A stretch of 43,958 bases of DNA from Bacillota bacterium. GTDB lineage: Bacteria > Bacillota_I > Bacilli_A > Erysipelotrichales > Coprobacillaceae. A model generated the notes under the pieces. It searched no databases and had not been told where the DNA came from. It saw only the letters and a list, made by a program, of their open reading frames with translations. The translations under genes and the position numbers were made by a program. Shown here in pieces: positions 33,745 through 42,099 of the stretch; the first letter of the stretch is position 1, and each line of letters begins with the position of its first letter. The stretch lies in the NCBI GenBank assembly GCA_030540195.1, contig JAUNWT010000011.1, positions 1-43,958 of the forward strand. Reading direction: 5' to 3'.

Positions 33745-34038
33745 TTAAGTCAATATCTGATAATTTTCACAATTGACTGTGAAAACATAATTATTTAAGC
33801 CATTTATATTTCTTAACTGTTTATTTAAACCACTGCCTTCAATAAATATATCTTTTTCTTCATTAACTTCATAAAAAAATCTTGATGCTTTTTTACCCCA
33901 AATAGCACATCTGACATAAGAATTATCTTTATCAAATTCATTTCTACAACGTATAGTAAAATTGCAAACATCTCTGTTTGCAACTCTTTTAAGTCTAGGT
34001 TTTCCATCCAATCTTCCTGATATTTGAACTTTAAACAT
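33745..34038 (-). CDS. Single-stranded DNA-binding protein-like OB fold, 97 aa
   Basis: Begins MFKVQISGRLDGKPRLKRV and has FTIRCRNEF and YVRCAIWGKKA, the strand pattern of a short SSB-type OB fold, but lacks the acidic C-terminal tip of housekeeping SSB. The start at 34038 is nine bases after AGGAG; an ATG at 34047 directly abuts the AGGAG and is less likely. It overlaps the end of parB by 8 nt and probably coats transferred single-stranded element DNA. Confidence 0.72.
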   Translation of the reverse strand: MFKVQISGRLDGKPRLKRVANRDVCNFTIRCRNEFDKDNSYVRCAIWGKKASRFFYEVNEEKDIFIEGSGLNKQLRNINGLNNYVFTVNCENYQILT

Positions 34039-34744
34039 TTTTGACATCTCCTATGGTTTCACTTTTTTCTAATGCACCCATTAAATCAAGAACTCTGTTA
34101 AGATCATCAATACCTGTATAAGAAACAGTTATCTTTTTTTCAGTAATTTTTACTTTGGTAGATAATCTGTCTCTTAACAACCCTTCTGCATATTCTAATT
34201 TAGGACTGGGTTCTTTAAAAACTTCTTTTTTCTTTCCTTTCAATGTATTGATATATTTTTGAACTGTTCTTGCAGAGCATCCTAGATAACCTGCTATCCA
34301 TTGTCTTGTTTCCATGCCTGCAGGTTTCTTTGTAGGATTACCTTCTAAAATATTAAGAAGCTTTTGAGTAAGCATTAATCGTAATTGATCATTCATTGGA
34401 CGTTGCGCATTAGAAGAAATAATCATCAGCTCTTCATCTGCATTATCTTTAGGTTTTGCACTGATTATACAGTTAACATCAGGATCGATTTTATCATCCA
34501 TTAAAAGTTCAACTAGAGCATTATATCTTCTATGTCCTCCAAGTAAGACAAAATGATCTCCATCCTGATAGACTTCCAAAGGTTTCTGTAATCCTTCAGA
34601 AAATATATTTTCTTTCAATTCTTCAATATCATCTTGAGGAAAACTGTTTAAGGTATTTGGTCTGATATCTAGAAGATCAATTTTTTTCATTCCAATAATT
34701 CTGTTTCTTTTTGCTTTTAAGTTTTGTAAGTCCGTTAAACTCAT
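34031..34744 (-). CDS. parB: ParB-family partition/DNA-binding protein
   Basis: The 237-aa protein has the ParB N-terminal domain with LLGGHRRYNALVEL near residue 75 (the CTP-binding region of the family) and a helix-turn-helix at about 145-165 (IAGYLGCSARTVQKYINTL). The start at 34744 has GGGTGA upstream and lies one base after the parA stop; the longer frame would need a GTG. Together with ParA it probably partitions the excised circular element. Its centromere may be the dispersed 16-bp palindrome, two copies of which lie just upstream of parA. Confidence 0.88.
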   Translation of the reverse strand: MSLTDLQNLKAKRNRIIGMKKIDLLDIRPNTLNSFPQDDIEELKENIFSEGLQKPLEVYQDGDHFVLLGGHRRYNALVELLMDDKIDPDVNCIISAKPKDNADEELMIISSNAQRPMNDQLRLMLTQKLLNILEGNPTKKPAGMETRQWIAGYLGCSARTVQKYINTLKGKKKEVFKEPSPKLEYAEGLLRDRLSTKVKITEKKITVSYTGIDDLNRVLDLMGALEKSETIGDVKNV

Positions 34745-34745
34745 A

Positions 34746-35621
34746 TTAATCACCCGCTTCCTCTTCTAAAACTTCTTTAACAAGATTTCTGTAATCTTCA
34801 GCAATCTTGCTTTTTGAATCTATAATCATTTTACTTGATAAACTTGATTTAGCAGCAACTGCTTCTTGATAACCAACCGTGCTGTTTAAAACCTGTATCT
34901 GATAAAATCCATCGAAACTATCAAATAATGCTTTAAATTTATTCATAAATGCATGATAGGAAGCTCGTCTTCCTCTTGGAATCATATTAAAGAGAATATT
35001 TATCTTATACTGACATTCAAAATCAATCATAAGATTTTCTAATTCCTTCATTGTCTGTATAAATCCTGCAACTTCAAATCTTCCAACTTTTAATGGAATA
35101 ATAATTTCATCACTTGCATATAAAGTATTTAATGTAATCGTATTGAATGTTGGTGCATTATCAATGACTACATAATCATATTTGTTTCTAATATCTCTCA
35201 AAGCTTTTTTTAGTCTGTTATGTTGTAACTTATTTGAAGTTTTTATAAGCTGATCTGTTTTAATCAGTTTTGTTTCCGTTGATGGAATAAAATGAAGATT
35301 TTCATACTCAGTAATATATATAGCATCATTTACATTGCACTCACCTAATAACAGATCATTAATGTCATTGTCAAAATATGGTGCGCCTAATGTTTCTTCT
35401 AACCATTCAATTGGCTTTTTATCATTAAAATCTGATGTAGCAAATTTGATCAGATCCAGATTATTAACATCCTTACAAAAATAATTGGTCGCATTTCCTT
35501 GTGCATCTGCATCAATAAGAAGAACTTTTTTCCCTGTTCGAGCAAGTCCTACTGCGAGATTAATTGATGTTTGTGTTTTACCAACTCCACCTTTTTGATT
35601 TATAACGCTTATTGTTTTCAT
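34746..35621 (-). CDS. parA: ParA-family partition ATPase
   Basis: A 291-aa ATPase with the deviant Walker A KGGVGKT at residues 10-16, VLLIDADAQGN at about 34-44 and YDYVVIDNAPTFN near 150. It lacks the N-terminal DNA-binding domain of large plasmid ParA proteins, as in the smaller chromosomal/ICE type. AGGT precedes the ATG. It is coupled to ParB. Two palindrome copies lie 94-142 bp upstream of its start and may be its control region or centromere. Confidence 0.93.
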   Translation of the reverse strand: MKTISVINQKGGVGKTQTSINLAVGLARTGKKVLLIDADAQGNATNYFCKDVNNLDLIKFATSDFNDKKPIEWLEETLGAPYFDNDINDLLLGECNVNDAIYITEYENLHFIPSTETKLIKTDQLIKTSNKLQHNRLKKALRDIRNKYDYVVIDNAPTFNTITLNTLYASDEIIIPLKVGRFEVAGFIQTMKELENLMIDFECQYKINILFNMIPRGRRASYHAFMNKFKALFDSFDGFYQIQVLNSTVGYQEAVAAKSSLSSKMIIDSKSKIAEDYRNLVKEVLEEEAGD

Positions 35622-35714
35622 TTTAGTTTACCTATCCTGATAATTAACTATCAGTACCTTTCGTCATTTATTTTCATACATTTAAGATGATTTTTTAAAT
35701 GTACAAAAAGCTAT

Positions 35715-35730
35715 CCGGCAGTGTTGCCGC
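35715..35730. repeat. 16-bp palindrome, copy 10 (upstream of parA)
   Basis: CCGGCAGTGTTGCCGC, the most diverged copy but with GGCA and TGCC arms kept. It is 94 bp upstream of the parA start. Confidence 0.75.
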
Positions 35731-35742
35731 CTTCTGTTTTTA

Positions 35743-36681
35743 TTACATGGCAAAGTTGCCGTCTGAAATGTTCTTATGCCACCATTTATTTAAAAACTGT
35801 TCTACATCTTCAATTTTTCTGTTAAGTTTATGAATCATATTATCAGCTTTTCTAACAAATTCATCATTTAAATCTTCTACTTCATCACTGTCAGCAATCT
35901 TTCCAAAAGTCATTGATTCAATAAATCTCATAATTTTTCTATTGATTTTTCTAATTTCGATATTTCTTTTTCTTTTTTTTGCTTTTATATGTTTACTGTC
36001 GTCATCTTCAATGGTAATTCTTGAAACAACTTTAGTAATTACAGGAAAAGAAGTCATTTGATTGACCGTGGATATCACACAAGATTTTAATTTTTCAGTT
36101 AAATCCTGTATTTTTTTATAAGTAAATATCCTGTCTTCTTTTTCGGATACTTCCATTACCTCATATACTTTTTCTCCATTATCGTCTAACACATGACTTC
36201 CTTTTTTAATTTTTAATACAGCATTCGGATTTGTTTTAAGACAGAGTTTTTTGGTTTGACTGTCATAATAAAAATCCCTTTTATACTTTTTAGCAACTTT
36301 CTTTGATTTTTTATAAACATATCGAGTAATTGCCATAATTTCAGCAAAGACTCCTTTTCCTTTTTGAATAAATTTAAATACATACATATTTCTTATAAAT
36401 CTCTTATCAATATTTTCCATATAATTCTTTACAAATTCTTCTTTCTGATTTTGTAATTCAATAGGTATCAATACCGTTAAATGATAAGCATATATATTTC
36501 TGTAATTGGATTCCTCACTGTATTTTTTTAAGTGTTTATCTTTGTAACTTATATATTTTTCTAAATCTTCTTTCCAATTGTTAATATTTGAATTTAAATC
36601 TTTCTCATCATAAACAAAATCCAATACTTCATCTCTTGTATTGAATGTATCAAATTTTACATAAACATTTTGACTGATCAT
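35743..36681 (-). CDS. Hypothetical basic protein, 312 aa
   Basis: A strongly basic protein with KKSKKVAKKYKRDFYY near the middle and IKAKKRKRNIEIRKINRK near 245. An N-terminal segment IYAYHLTVLIPIELQNQKEE recalls the first strand-helix of Mob-type relaxases, but the histidine motif is replaced by GVFAEIMAITR, so it would be inactive if related. The ATG at 36681 has AGGAAAGG upstream; the frame could open at a GTG three codons earlier. Its last codons lie in a palindrome copy (DGNFAM end). It sits between the two ParB genes. A nucleic-acid-binding role is likely from the charge alone. Confidence 0.6.
   Translation of the reverse strand: MISQNVYVKFDTFNTRDEVLDFVYDEKDLNSNINNWKEDLEKYISYKDKHLKKYSEESNYRNIYAYHLTVLIPIELQNQKEEFVKNYMENIDKRFIRNMYVFKFIQKGKGVFAEIMAITRYVYKKSKKVAKKYKRDFYYDSQTKKLCLKTNPNAVLKIKKGSHVLDDNGEKVYEVMEVSEKEDRIFTYKKIQDLTEKLKSCVISTVNQMTSFPVITKVVSRITIEDDDSKHIKAKKRKRNIEIRKINRKIMRFIESMTFGKIADSDEVEDLNDEFVRKADNMIHKLNRKIEDVEQFLNKWWHKNISDGNFAM
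35747..35762. repeat. 16-bp palindrome, copy 11 (gene 3' end, upstream of parA)
   Basis: ATGGCAAAGTTGCCGT, overlapping the last codons of the 312-aa gene (DGNFAM) and 32 bp from copy 10, centre to centre, about three helical turns. Confidence 0.87.
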
Positions 36682-36735
36682 ACTGACCACCTTTCCTGCG
36701 GGTAAATAGACATTAAAGCTTTCTTTAATATATTT

Positions 36736-37605
36736 TTATATCTTTAAGTCGATACCATCTTTAATAAAATCTTTTTCAAAATCATTTTCCTCTAATAAAT
36801 AATGTATCCACTCCGTCATTTCTTTGGGAGTTGTACCTCTAGGAAAAAATTTTGATAACGATTCTAAATCTATTTTTAATTTTTCTTTTTGATTTGCTTT
36901 TTGCTCTTCTAAAACCTCATAAACAATATCTTCATTTATCTCACCATTTTTTGACAAATACTTCAAATATTGAGCTTGTGATAAAGATGGTGTAGCATTT
37001 ATATCTTTAATAGCATCTAATAAAAGCTCTTGCTCATCATCTTTTAGATAGGATAATTCTACAGCAGGGTTAAACGAGATTATCCCCTGATCCAAATACT
37101 CTAATAGTTCTTTGTTTAAATTGGTTAGATGAATATATCTATATATTTGTCTTCTGCTCGTTCCTTCTTGTCTTGCAATATGCTCTGCTGAATCAGTATT
37201 GTACTTAGTGCCAACTGGGCACATAGTTAAATCATCTTTAACTTTTCCTTGATGTTTAAGTGCATCAAACTTCATTTTATAAGCAAATGCTAATTCACTA
37301 TGTAATACATTTCTTCTATGCAGATTACTATCTACAAGCATAATGGCAGCTTGATCATCATCCAAATCCACAATTCTTACAGGTATGTTTTGTAGATTTG
37401 CTAATTTACTAGCTAAGAATCTTCGATGTCCTGATATTATTTGTAATTTGTCATTAACTCTTCTCACTATTAATGGTTCATCAATACCTCTTTCTTCAAT
37501 GCTATGCTGTAAATTTCTTAAATCCTCATTTATATCAACCTTATAGGGATGATTGGGAAAAGGCACTAATTCATTGAGCGATACAAGCTCTGCATTGTAA
37601 TTCAT
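36736..37605 (-). CDS. Second ParB-like protein, 289 aa
   Basis: The N-terminal domain has ELVPFPNHPYKVDINEDLRN and IISGHRRFLASKLAN near 60-75, followed by the region LVDSNLHRRNVLHSELAFAY and a helix-turn-helix EHIARQEGTSRRQIYRYIHL near 140-160, and a C-terminal domain of about 80 residues ending in FPRGTTPKEMTEWI. AAGGTGG precedes the ATG at 37605. It has no ParA of its own and faces the integrase operon across a shared control region, so it may be a regulator (Noc/KorB-like) rather than a partition protein. Confidence 0.85.
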   Translation of the reverse strand: MNYNAELVSLNELVPFPNHPYKVDINEDLRNLQHSIEERGIDEPLIVRRVNDKLQIISGHRRFLASKLANLQNIPVRIVDLDDDQAAIMLVDSNLHRRNVLHSELAFAYKMKFDALKHQGKVKDDLTMCPVGTKYNTDSAEHIARQEGTSRRQIYRYIHLTNLNKELLEYLDQGIISFNPAVELSYLKDDEQELLLDAIKDINATPSLSQAQYLKYLSKNGEINEDIVYEVLEEQKANQKEKLKIDLESLSKFFPRGTTPKEMTEWIHYLLEENDFEKDFIKDGIDLKI

Positions 37606-37630
37606 GTCAATCACCACCTTTGTAACAAAT

Positions 37631-37658
37631 AAAAAAGAACATTTTCTAAAAAATGTTC
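37631..37658 (-). terminator. Terminator-like hairpin in the leader of the second parB gene
   Basis: GAACATTTT and AAAATGTTC arms with TTAG loop, then six U residues on the minus strand, about 30 bp upstream of the ATG at 37605. Since no minus-strand gene lies immediately upstream, it may be an attenuator. Confidence 0.7.
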
Positions 37659-37834
37659 TAAAAAATAATTAATTTATTTTAATGATATTTAAAGATAATC
37701 AACTAACATGAACTATATAAAAGATAATAAGATACTGAATTATTTTGCACCTTTGAAATAAAAAATTTTCTATTTTAAGCTTTTATTGTAGTTAACTGGT
37801 TGTACTACTAAATCAAAGAAAGGACAAAAAATTT

Positions 37835-38224
37835 ATGACAATTTACTATAAGGATAAAACATTGCCTAATAGGTTTAAAGAATGCAGGATTGCTAACAAT
37901 TTAACTCAGGCAGAATTATGTAAACTCTTAGGATTCACTGGAAACAAATATACAGTTTACAATTATGAATCAAATAAGAGATTACCTAATATCAAGACGA
38001 TGATTAAAATGCATAAGATATTCGATGTTTCTTTGAATTACTTGTTATGTCTTGATGATTTCAAAAATCATTATGACTACATTGTTAATCAATTAGGAAT
38101 GTCTGAAAAAATGATTCAACTTTATATGGAATTAACTTGTGATTACAAACTCATTAAAAGAATTAACAAATATATTCATAATCATTATAAGGAATATTCT
38201 GATGAAATTGAAAATAAGCAGTAA
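37835..38224 (+). CDS. XRE-family regulator 1, 129 aa
   Basis: An N-terminal helix-turn-helix at about 13-65 (RFKECRIANNLTQAELCKLL, then YNYESNKRLPNIKTMIKMHKIFDVSLNYLL) is of the Cro/CI type. The C-terminal half is helical and may oligomerise. It is the first gene of the rightward integrase operon, divergent from the second ParB gene, and probably controls excision or integration. The gap 37659-37834 should hold both promoters; GTAGT and ACTAC near 37790-37810 form a weak inverted repeat that could be an operator. Confidence 0.82.
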   Translation: MTIYYKDKTLPNRFKECRIANNLTQAELCKLLGFTGNKYTVYNYESNKRLPNIKTMIKMHKIFDVSLNYLLCLDDFKNHYDYIVNQLGMSEKMIQLYMELTCDYKLIKRINKYIHNHYKEYSDEIENKQ

Positions 38225-38567
38225 CAGATATAAATATGCAAGAATTAATGCTGGATATTCTCAAGTTGATGTTATAAATATTTTAGGTTTTCCTACTAAA
38301 GCAGCTCTATCCAATTATGAAAAAGACTTATCTCTTCCTAGCAATAGAATTATTTATGCTTTATCTAGCCTTTACGGTGTTTCATTAGATTATTTAGTTA
38401 AAGAAGATAATTATATGAATCACGATGATTTCGTGAAAGAAACCATGCAATTAGAACAGGAAACAATAAATATTTTAAAAAATATAAAAAATTCAAATCA
38501 GTCTTTACATGATTTTGAAACTTATTTACTAAAACTTAAGGAGGAATGTTTACATGTCAATTACTGA
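38202..38567 (+). CDS. XRE-family regulator 2, 121 aa
   Basis: Start chosen at 38202 (MKLKISSNRYKYARINAGYS) with AAGGAA seven bases upstream; it overlaps the end of regulator 1 by 23 nt. A Cro/CI helix-turn-helix at about 8-60 (QVDVINILGFPTKAALSNYE, SLYGVSLDYLV) closely parallels regulator 1, so the two are probably an old duplication. It overlaps the integrase start by 14 nt. A role in setting integrase expression or as an excision factor is likely. Confidence 0.8.
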   Translation: MKLKISSNRYKYARINAGYSQVDVINILGFPTKAALSNYEKDLSLPSNRIIYALSSLYGVSLDYLVKEDNYMNHDDFVKETMQLEQETINILKNIKNSNQSLHDFETYLLKLKEECLHVNY

Positions 38568-39759
38568 AAGAAAAAATAAAGATGGTACCATCTCTTTTAA
38601 AATTGTGGCTTCTGACGGATATAAAATAGATAAAAATGGACATTATGTTCAAGTAAGAAAATATAAGACCTTTCGCCAACCACCTACTATGGGTATTAGA
38701 GAAGCTCGAAAAATAGCTAAAGAATTAGATTTAGAATTTCAACGTCAATTTGAAAGAGATCAAAATACTGGTGTAGAAATGAGACTTGAAGAAGTCTGGT
38801 ACTGGTATAAAAACTATTATGCTCCTAATAAATTACGAGATACGACTTTTTATAATCTCAAAAACATGGTAGAGATAAAAATACTTCCTGAATTAGGTCA
38901 TCTAAAAATTGGTCAGATTACTACTAATAGAATTACTATGTTTTTAAATGATGTATCCATTAAAAAAGATAAAGAAACTGGAAAACCCTTAAAACCTAAA
39001 CAATATTATAAAGATTCATACATACAAGCAATATATTCATCACTTTTCAGAATCTTTAATGTTGCTATCTCTAATGGCTGGATTAAAGAGAATCCATGTA
39101 ACAATGCAATAAAGCCTAGAAAGAATAGAACTGCTAAGAAAAAACCTTTAGAAATTGAGCAAATTAAAGACATATTAAATAAAACGAACGAATATACTAC
39201 TTATAATGCCATTATTCAGTTTCAAATATATACTGGTATGCGTATAGGAGAAACACTTGCGTTAACATGGGATGATATTGATTTCAAAAAAAGAGAAATA
39301 AATATTAATAAAACTGTAAACTTCATAAAAACAGATTTTATTGTTGGTCCTCCAAAAACTGAAAATAGTTATCGCACTCTTGGAATGAATAATGCAATTT
39401 ATCATTTGTTAAAGTTGACAAAAAAAGAACAGAATGTAAGAAAAAGAGAATTAAAAGATCAATATGATGATCATAATTTAGTCTTCAGTCAAATCACAGG
39501 TAATTATATTTATAGAACAGAAATTAATAATAGATTGAATACTATAAAAAAAGGAACTGATTATGAATATATAACAGTTCACTTTCTAAGACATGCAAAT
39601 GCAACATTATTATTAAATAGTGGTGTAGATTTAAAAATAGTTTCCGCTCATTTAGGACATAATGATATAAAGACAACAGCAAATATTTATGCAGATGTTT
39701 TAAAATCTCAGCAACAAAAAGTAGCTCAAATCATTGAATTTAACTTAGAAAATGATTAA
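38554..39759 (+). CDS. Tyrosine recombinase (ICE integrase)
   Basis: A 401-aa Tn916/phage-type integrase. The N-terminal arm-binding domain (about 3-55, ITERKNKDGTISFKIV) is followed by a SAM-like core-binding domain (about 65-165) and the catalytic domain: Arg in TGMRIGET near 230, HFLRHANA near 343, HLGH near 365 and Tyr in NIYADV near 377. AAGGAGG precedes the ATG. It reads toward the right end of the element, 90 bp from the fakA stop, the usual place for an integrase. Confidence 0.95.
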   Translation: MSITERKNKDGTISFKIVASDGYKIDKNGHYVQVRKYKTFRQPPTMGIREARKIAKELDLEFQRQFERDQNTGVEMRLEEVWYWYKNYYAPNKLRDTTFYNLKNMVEIKILPELGHLKIGQITTNRITMFLNDVSIKKDKETGKPLKPKQYYKDSYIQAIYSSLFRIFNVAISNGWIKENPCNNAIKPRKNRTAKKKPLEIEQIKDILNKTNEYTTYNAIIQFQIYTGMRIGETLALTWDDIDFKKREININKTVNFIKTDFIVGPPKTENSYRTLGMNNAIYHLLKLTKKEQNVRKRELKDQYDDHNLVFSQITGNYIYRTEINNRLNTIKKGTDYEYITVHFLRHANATLLLNSGVDLKIVSAHLGHNDIKTTANIYADVLKSQQQKVAQIIEFNLEND

Positions 39760-39760
39760 A

Positions 39761-39792
39761 TAAGCGATTTTAAGCGCCAAATAAGCGCCAAA
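39761..39792. repeat. TAAGCG repeats at the right end, candidate integrase arm or att sites
   Basis: TAAGCG occurs at 39761, 39771 and 39782; the last two are a perfect tandem TAAGCGCCAAA. They lie just after the integrase stop and before the fakA terminator, where attR is expected. I found no matching copy near the left edge. Confidence 0.5.
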
Positions 39793-39807
39793 TAGATGAC
39801 GCATTTA

Positions 39808-39838
39808 AAAAAAACGTTGATATATTCAACGTTTTTTA
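39808..39838 (-). terminator. Intrinsic terminator of fakA
   Basis: AAAAAACGTTGA and TCAACGTTTTTT arms, bidirectional in form, directly after the fakA stop on its transcript. It could also stop integrase transcripts. Confidence 0.88.
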
Positions 39839-39848
39839 AATTATTATT

Positions 39849-41513
39849 TTATTCAACACCTATAATAAATGAATAAACAGGTTGTTTTCCTTCAATAACA
39901 TCTACTTCTGCATCAAAGTTATCTTCAATATAACTTTCGATTTCTTCTACTTCTTCATCAACAACATCTTCACCAACAAGTAAAGTGATTAATTCAGAAT
40001 CTTCATCTACTAATTTTTCTAAACATACTTTTAAAGCATCCAATTTATTTGGTTTACAAGCAACGATATCTTTTTCAACTAAAGCCATGTAATCATTTGC
40101 TTTAATTTCAACACCATCAATGTTTGTATCTTTAATTGCGAATGTTACTTGTCCAGTTTTAACATTAGCAACAGCATCTTCCATTTCTGCAATATTGTCT
40201 TCTAATGAAACTTCTGGATTATACATAACACATGCTGATAAACCTTGAGGAATTGTTTTTGTTGGAATAACAATAACATTTACTTCATCTTCTAAAATTG
40301 TTGCTGTTTGTTGAGCAGTCATCACAATGTTAGAGTTATTTGGTAAAATAATTACATTTTTAGCATTTACTTCTTTAACTGCTGCAACCATATCTTCAGT
40401 AGATGGGTTCATTGTTTGTCCACCACTAACAACATAATCACAATGTAATTCTAAGAAAGCATCTTCAACACCTTGTCCTGCGCAAACAGAAATGATTGCT
40501 GTTTCTTTAGCTTCACGTTTTGGTTGAGGATTTTTATCATCAACACCAACGATACTTCCTTGGCTTGCAGCAGCATTTTGTAAATTATTTGCTTGTTCTT
40601 GCATGTTTTCAATTTTTAATTTAACAAATTCACCAAATCTTTGTGCTAAGTTTAAGGCTTCACCTGGTTTTAATGTATGTACGTGTACTTTAACGATTTC
40701 TTCATCTTGTACAACGACAATACTGTTTCCTGGAATTCTTTCTAATTCTTTCTTTAATTGGTTTTCTGAGAATTTATCAACTAATGAAGGTTCAAGACGA
40801 ACAATAAATTCTGTACAATATCCATATCCTTCTTCACCTGATTCTAATTCAGTTCCTGCATTTACTTGACCTTCTGATTTAATATCAACAAAATCAACAC
40901 GATCACCTGTTAAAGCAGCCATAAATCCTGTTAAGACAAGTAATAAACCAGCACCACCACTATCAACAACACCAACTTCTTTTAATACTGGAAGTAATTC
41001 TGGTGTTCTTTCTAATGAGTTTTCTGCTTCTTTAACAAAATATGAGAATACATCTTCAATTTCCATTCCTGGTTGTGTATATTCTACGATTTTTTCACTT
41101 GATTCTCTAATAACTGTTAAGATTGTTCCTTCAACTGGTCTCATAACAGCTTTATAAGCCACTTCTGCTCCACTTTTCCAAGCATTCGCAAAAGCAACAG
41201 CATCAACACTTTCATGACCTTCTAAGCCCATTGCGAATCCTCTAAAGATTTGTGATAAGATAACACCTGAGTTTCCACGTGCTCCCATTAATAATCCTTT
41301 AGATAATTTCTTAGCAATATCATAGATATTGTCTGTATCCATGTCTTTTACTTCAGCAGCACCTGCATTGAAAGTCATTGACATATTTGTCCCAGTATCT
41401 CCATCAGGTACAGGGAATACGTTTAAAGCATCAATTTCAGGATGATTATTATGAAGAGTATTCGCACCACATAAAACCATCTCTTTAAATAGCTTTCCTG
41501 TAAGTATTTGCAT
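39849..41513 (-). CDS. fakA: Fatty acid kinase subunit A (DAK2 domain)
   Basis: The 554-aa protein matches FakA/YloV: an N-terminal DAK2 kinase domain with PVPDGDTGTNMSMTF near residues 33-47 and MGARGNSGVILSQIF near 77, a middle domain, and a C-terminal DegV-like region with VVSGGQTMNPSTEDM and IILPNNSNIVMTA. It phosphorylates exogenous fatty acids held by a FakB partner. GGAGG precedes the ATG. It follows the Asp23-family gene by 12 bp, the conserved order in Firmicutes. This host gene is intact despite the adjacent element. Confidence 0.93.
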   Translation of the reverse strand: MQILTGKLFKEMVLCGANTLHNNHPEIDALNVFPVPDGDTGTNMSMTFNAGAAEVKDMDTDNIYDIAKKLSKGLLMGARGNSGVILSQIFRGFAMGLEGHESVDAVAFANAWKSGAEVAYKAVMRPVEGTILTVIRESSEKIVEYTQPGMEIEDVFSYFVKEAENSLERTPELLPVLKEVGVVDSGGAGLLLVLTGFMAALTGDRVDFVDIKSEGQVNAGTELESGEEGYGYCTEFIVRLEPSLVDKFSENQLKKELERIPGNSIVVVQDEEIVKVHVHTLKPGEALNLAQRFGEFVKLKIENMQEQANNLQNAAASQGSIVGVDDKNPQPKREAKETAIISVCAGQGVEDAFLELHCDYVVSGGQTMNPSTEDMVAAVKEVNAKNVIILPNNSNIVMTAQQTATILEDEVNVIVIPTKTIPQGLSACVMYNPEVSLEDNIAEMEDAVANVKTGQVTFAIKDTNIDGVEIKANDYMALVEKDIVACKPNKLDALKVCLEKLVDEDSELITLLVGEDVVDEEVEEIESYIEDNFDAEVDVIEGKQPVYSFIIGVE

Positions 41514-41525
41514 ATTTTTCCTCCA

Positions 41526-41882
41526 CTAATCAATATTACGAAGCCCTTGAACATAAACATTAACAGCTTCGACATTTACATCTAACGTTGATTCAACGAC
41601 ATATTTTACTTTCTTTTGAACTTCAACTAAAATTTCATTAATTTTAATACCATATCCTAAAATGATATATAAATCTAAAATTAAGCCAGTTTCTCCATCA
41701 CTTGCAATAATCCCTTTAGAAAAGTTTTCTTTCTTAAGTAATTCATAAAATCCATCTTTTAATTTCTTTTGGCTTGCCATTCCTACAACACCATAACATT
41801 CAGTTGCTGCACCACCGGCAACAGTAGAAACAACATCTAAAGAAATATTTACTGATCCTAAATTTGTATTTTTTTCAATCAT
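41526..41882 (-). CDS. Asp23/Gls24-family envelope stress protein
   Basis: A 118-aa protein with the family pattern NISLDVVSTVAGGAATECYG and IILGYGIKINEILVEVQKKVKY. The ATG at 41882 has AGGAGG upstream; a TTG one codon earlier is less likely. It is similar to YloU, which pairs with fakA/yloV in Firmicutes. It is co-transcribed with fakA and divergent from rpmB, the typical arrangement. Confidence 0.9.
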   Translation of the reverse strand: MIEKNTNLGSVNISLDVVSTVAGGAATECYGVVGMASQKKLKDGFYELLKKENFSKGIIASDGETGLILDLYIILGYGIKINEILVEVQKKVKYVVESTLDVNVEAVNVYVQGLRNID

Positions 41883-42099
41883 CAAGTTATCCTCCTTAAA
41901 ATGATTTCATGTTCAAAATTAATTATACCTTAAAAATAGAATATTTACAAATTATTAACTCTCTTTTAGTATCTTTTTCAAATCTTTGCAATCATATCAT
42001 AACTTTACTTAAAAAAATAGAATTTAAAGATTTTTTATTAGTATTTAAATTATTTTTAACAAACAAATGACAAAATATGTGTTTTTTATTAAAAAACAT

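Larger units (their letters stand above)
3525..39793. mobile_element. Integrative and conjugative element, integrase end at right, left end not found
   Basis: This span contains every module expected of a Gram-positive ICE: tyrosine recombinase with regulators, ParA/ParB, SSB and Toprim primase-like protein, VirB4, VirB6-like protein, cell-wall hydrolase, relaxase and VirD4 coupling protein. Nearly all genes are on the minus strand; the integrase operon reads the other way, toward fakA. The right boundary is placed in the 90-bp gap between the integrase stop and the fakA stop, where TAAGCG repeats occur. The left limit given is only the last conjugation-linked gene. The smaller genes at 0.5-3.2 kb may also be cargo, and I saw no copy of the right-end repeats near the left edge, so the element may continue beyond the window. 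Confidence 0.85.
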
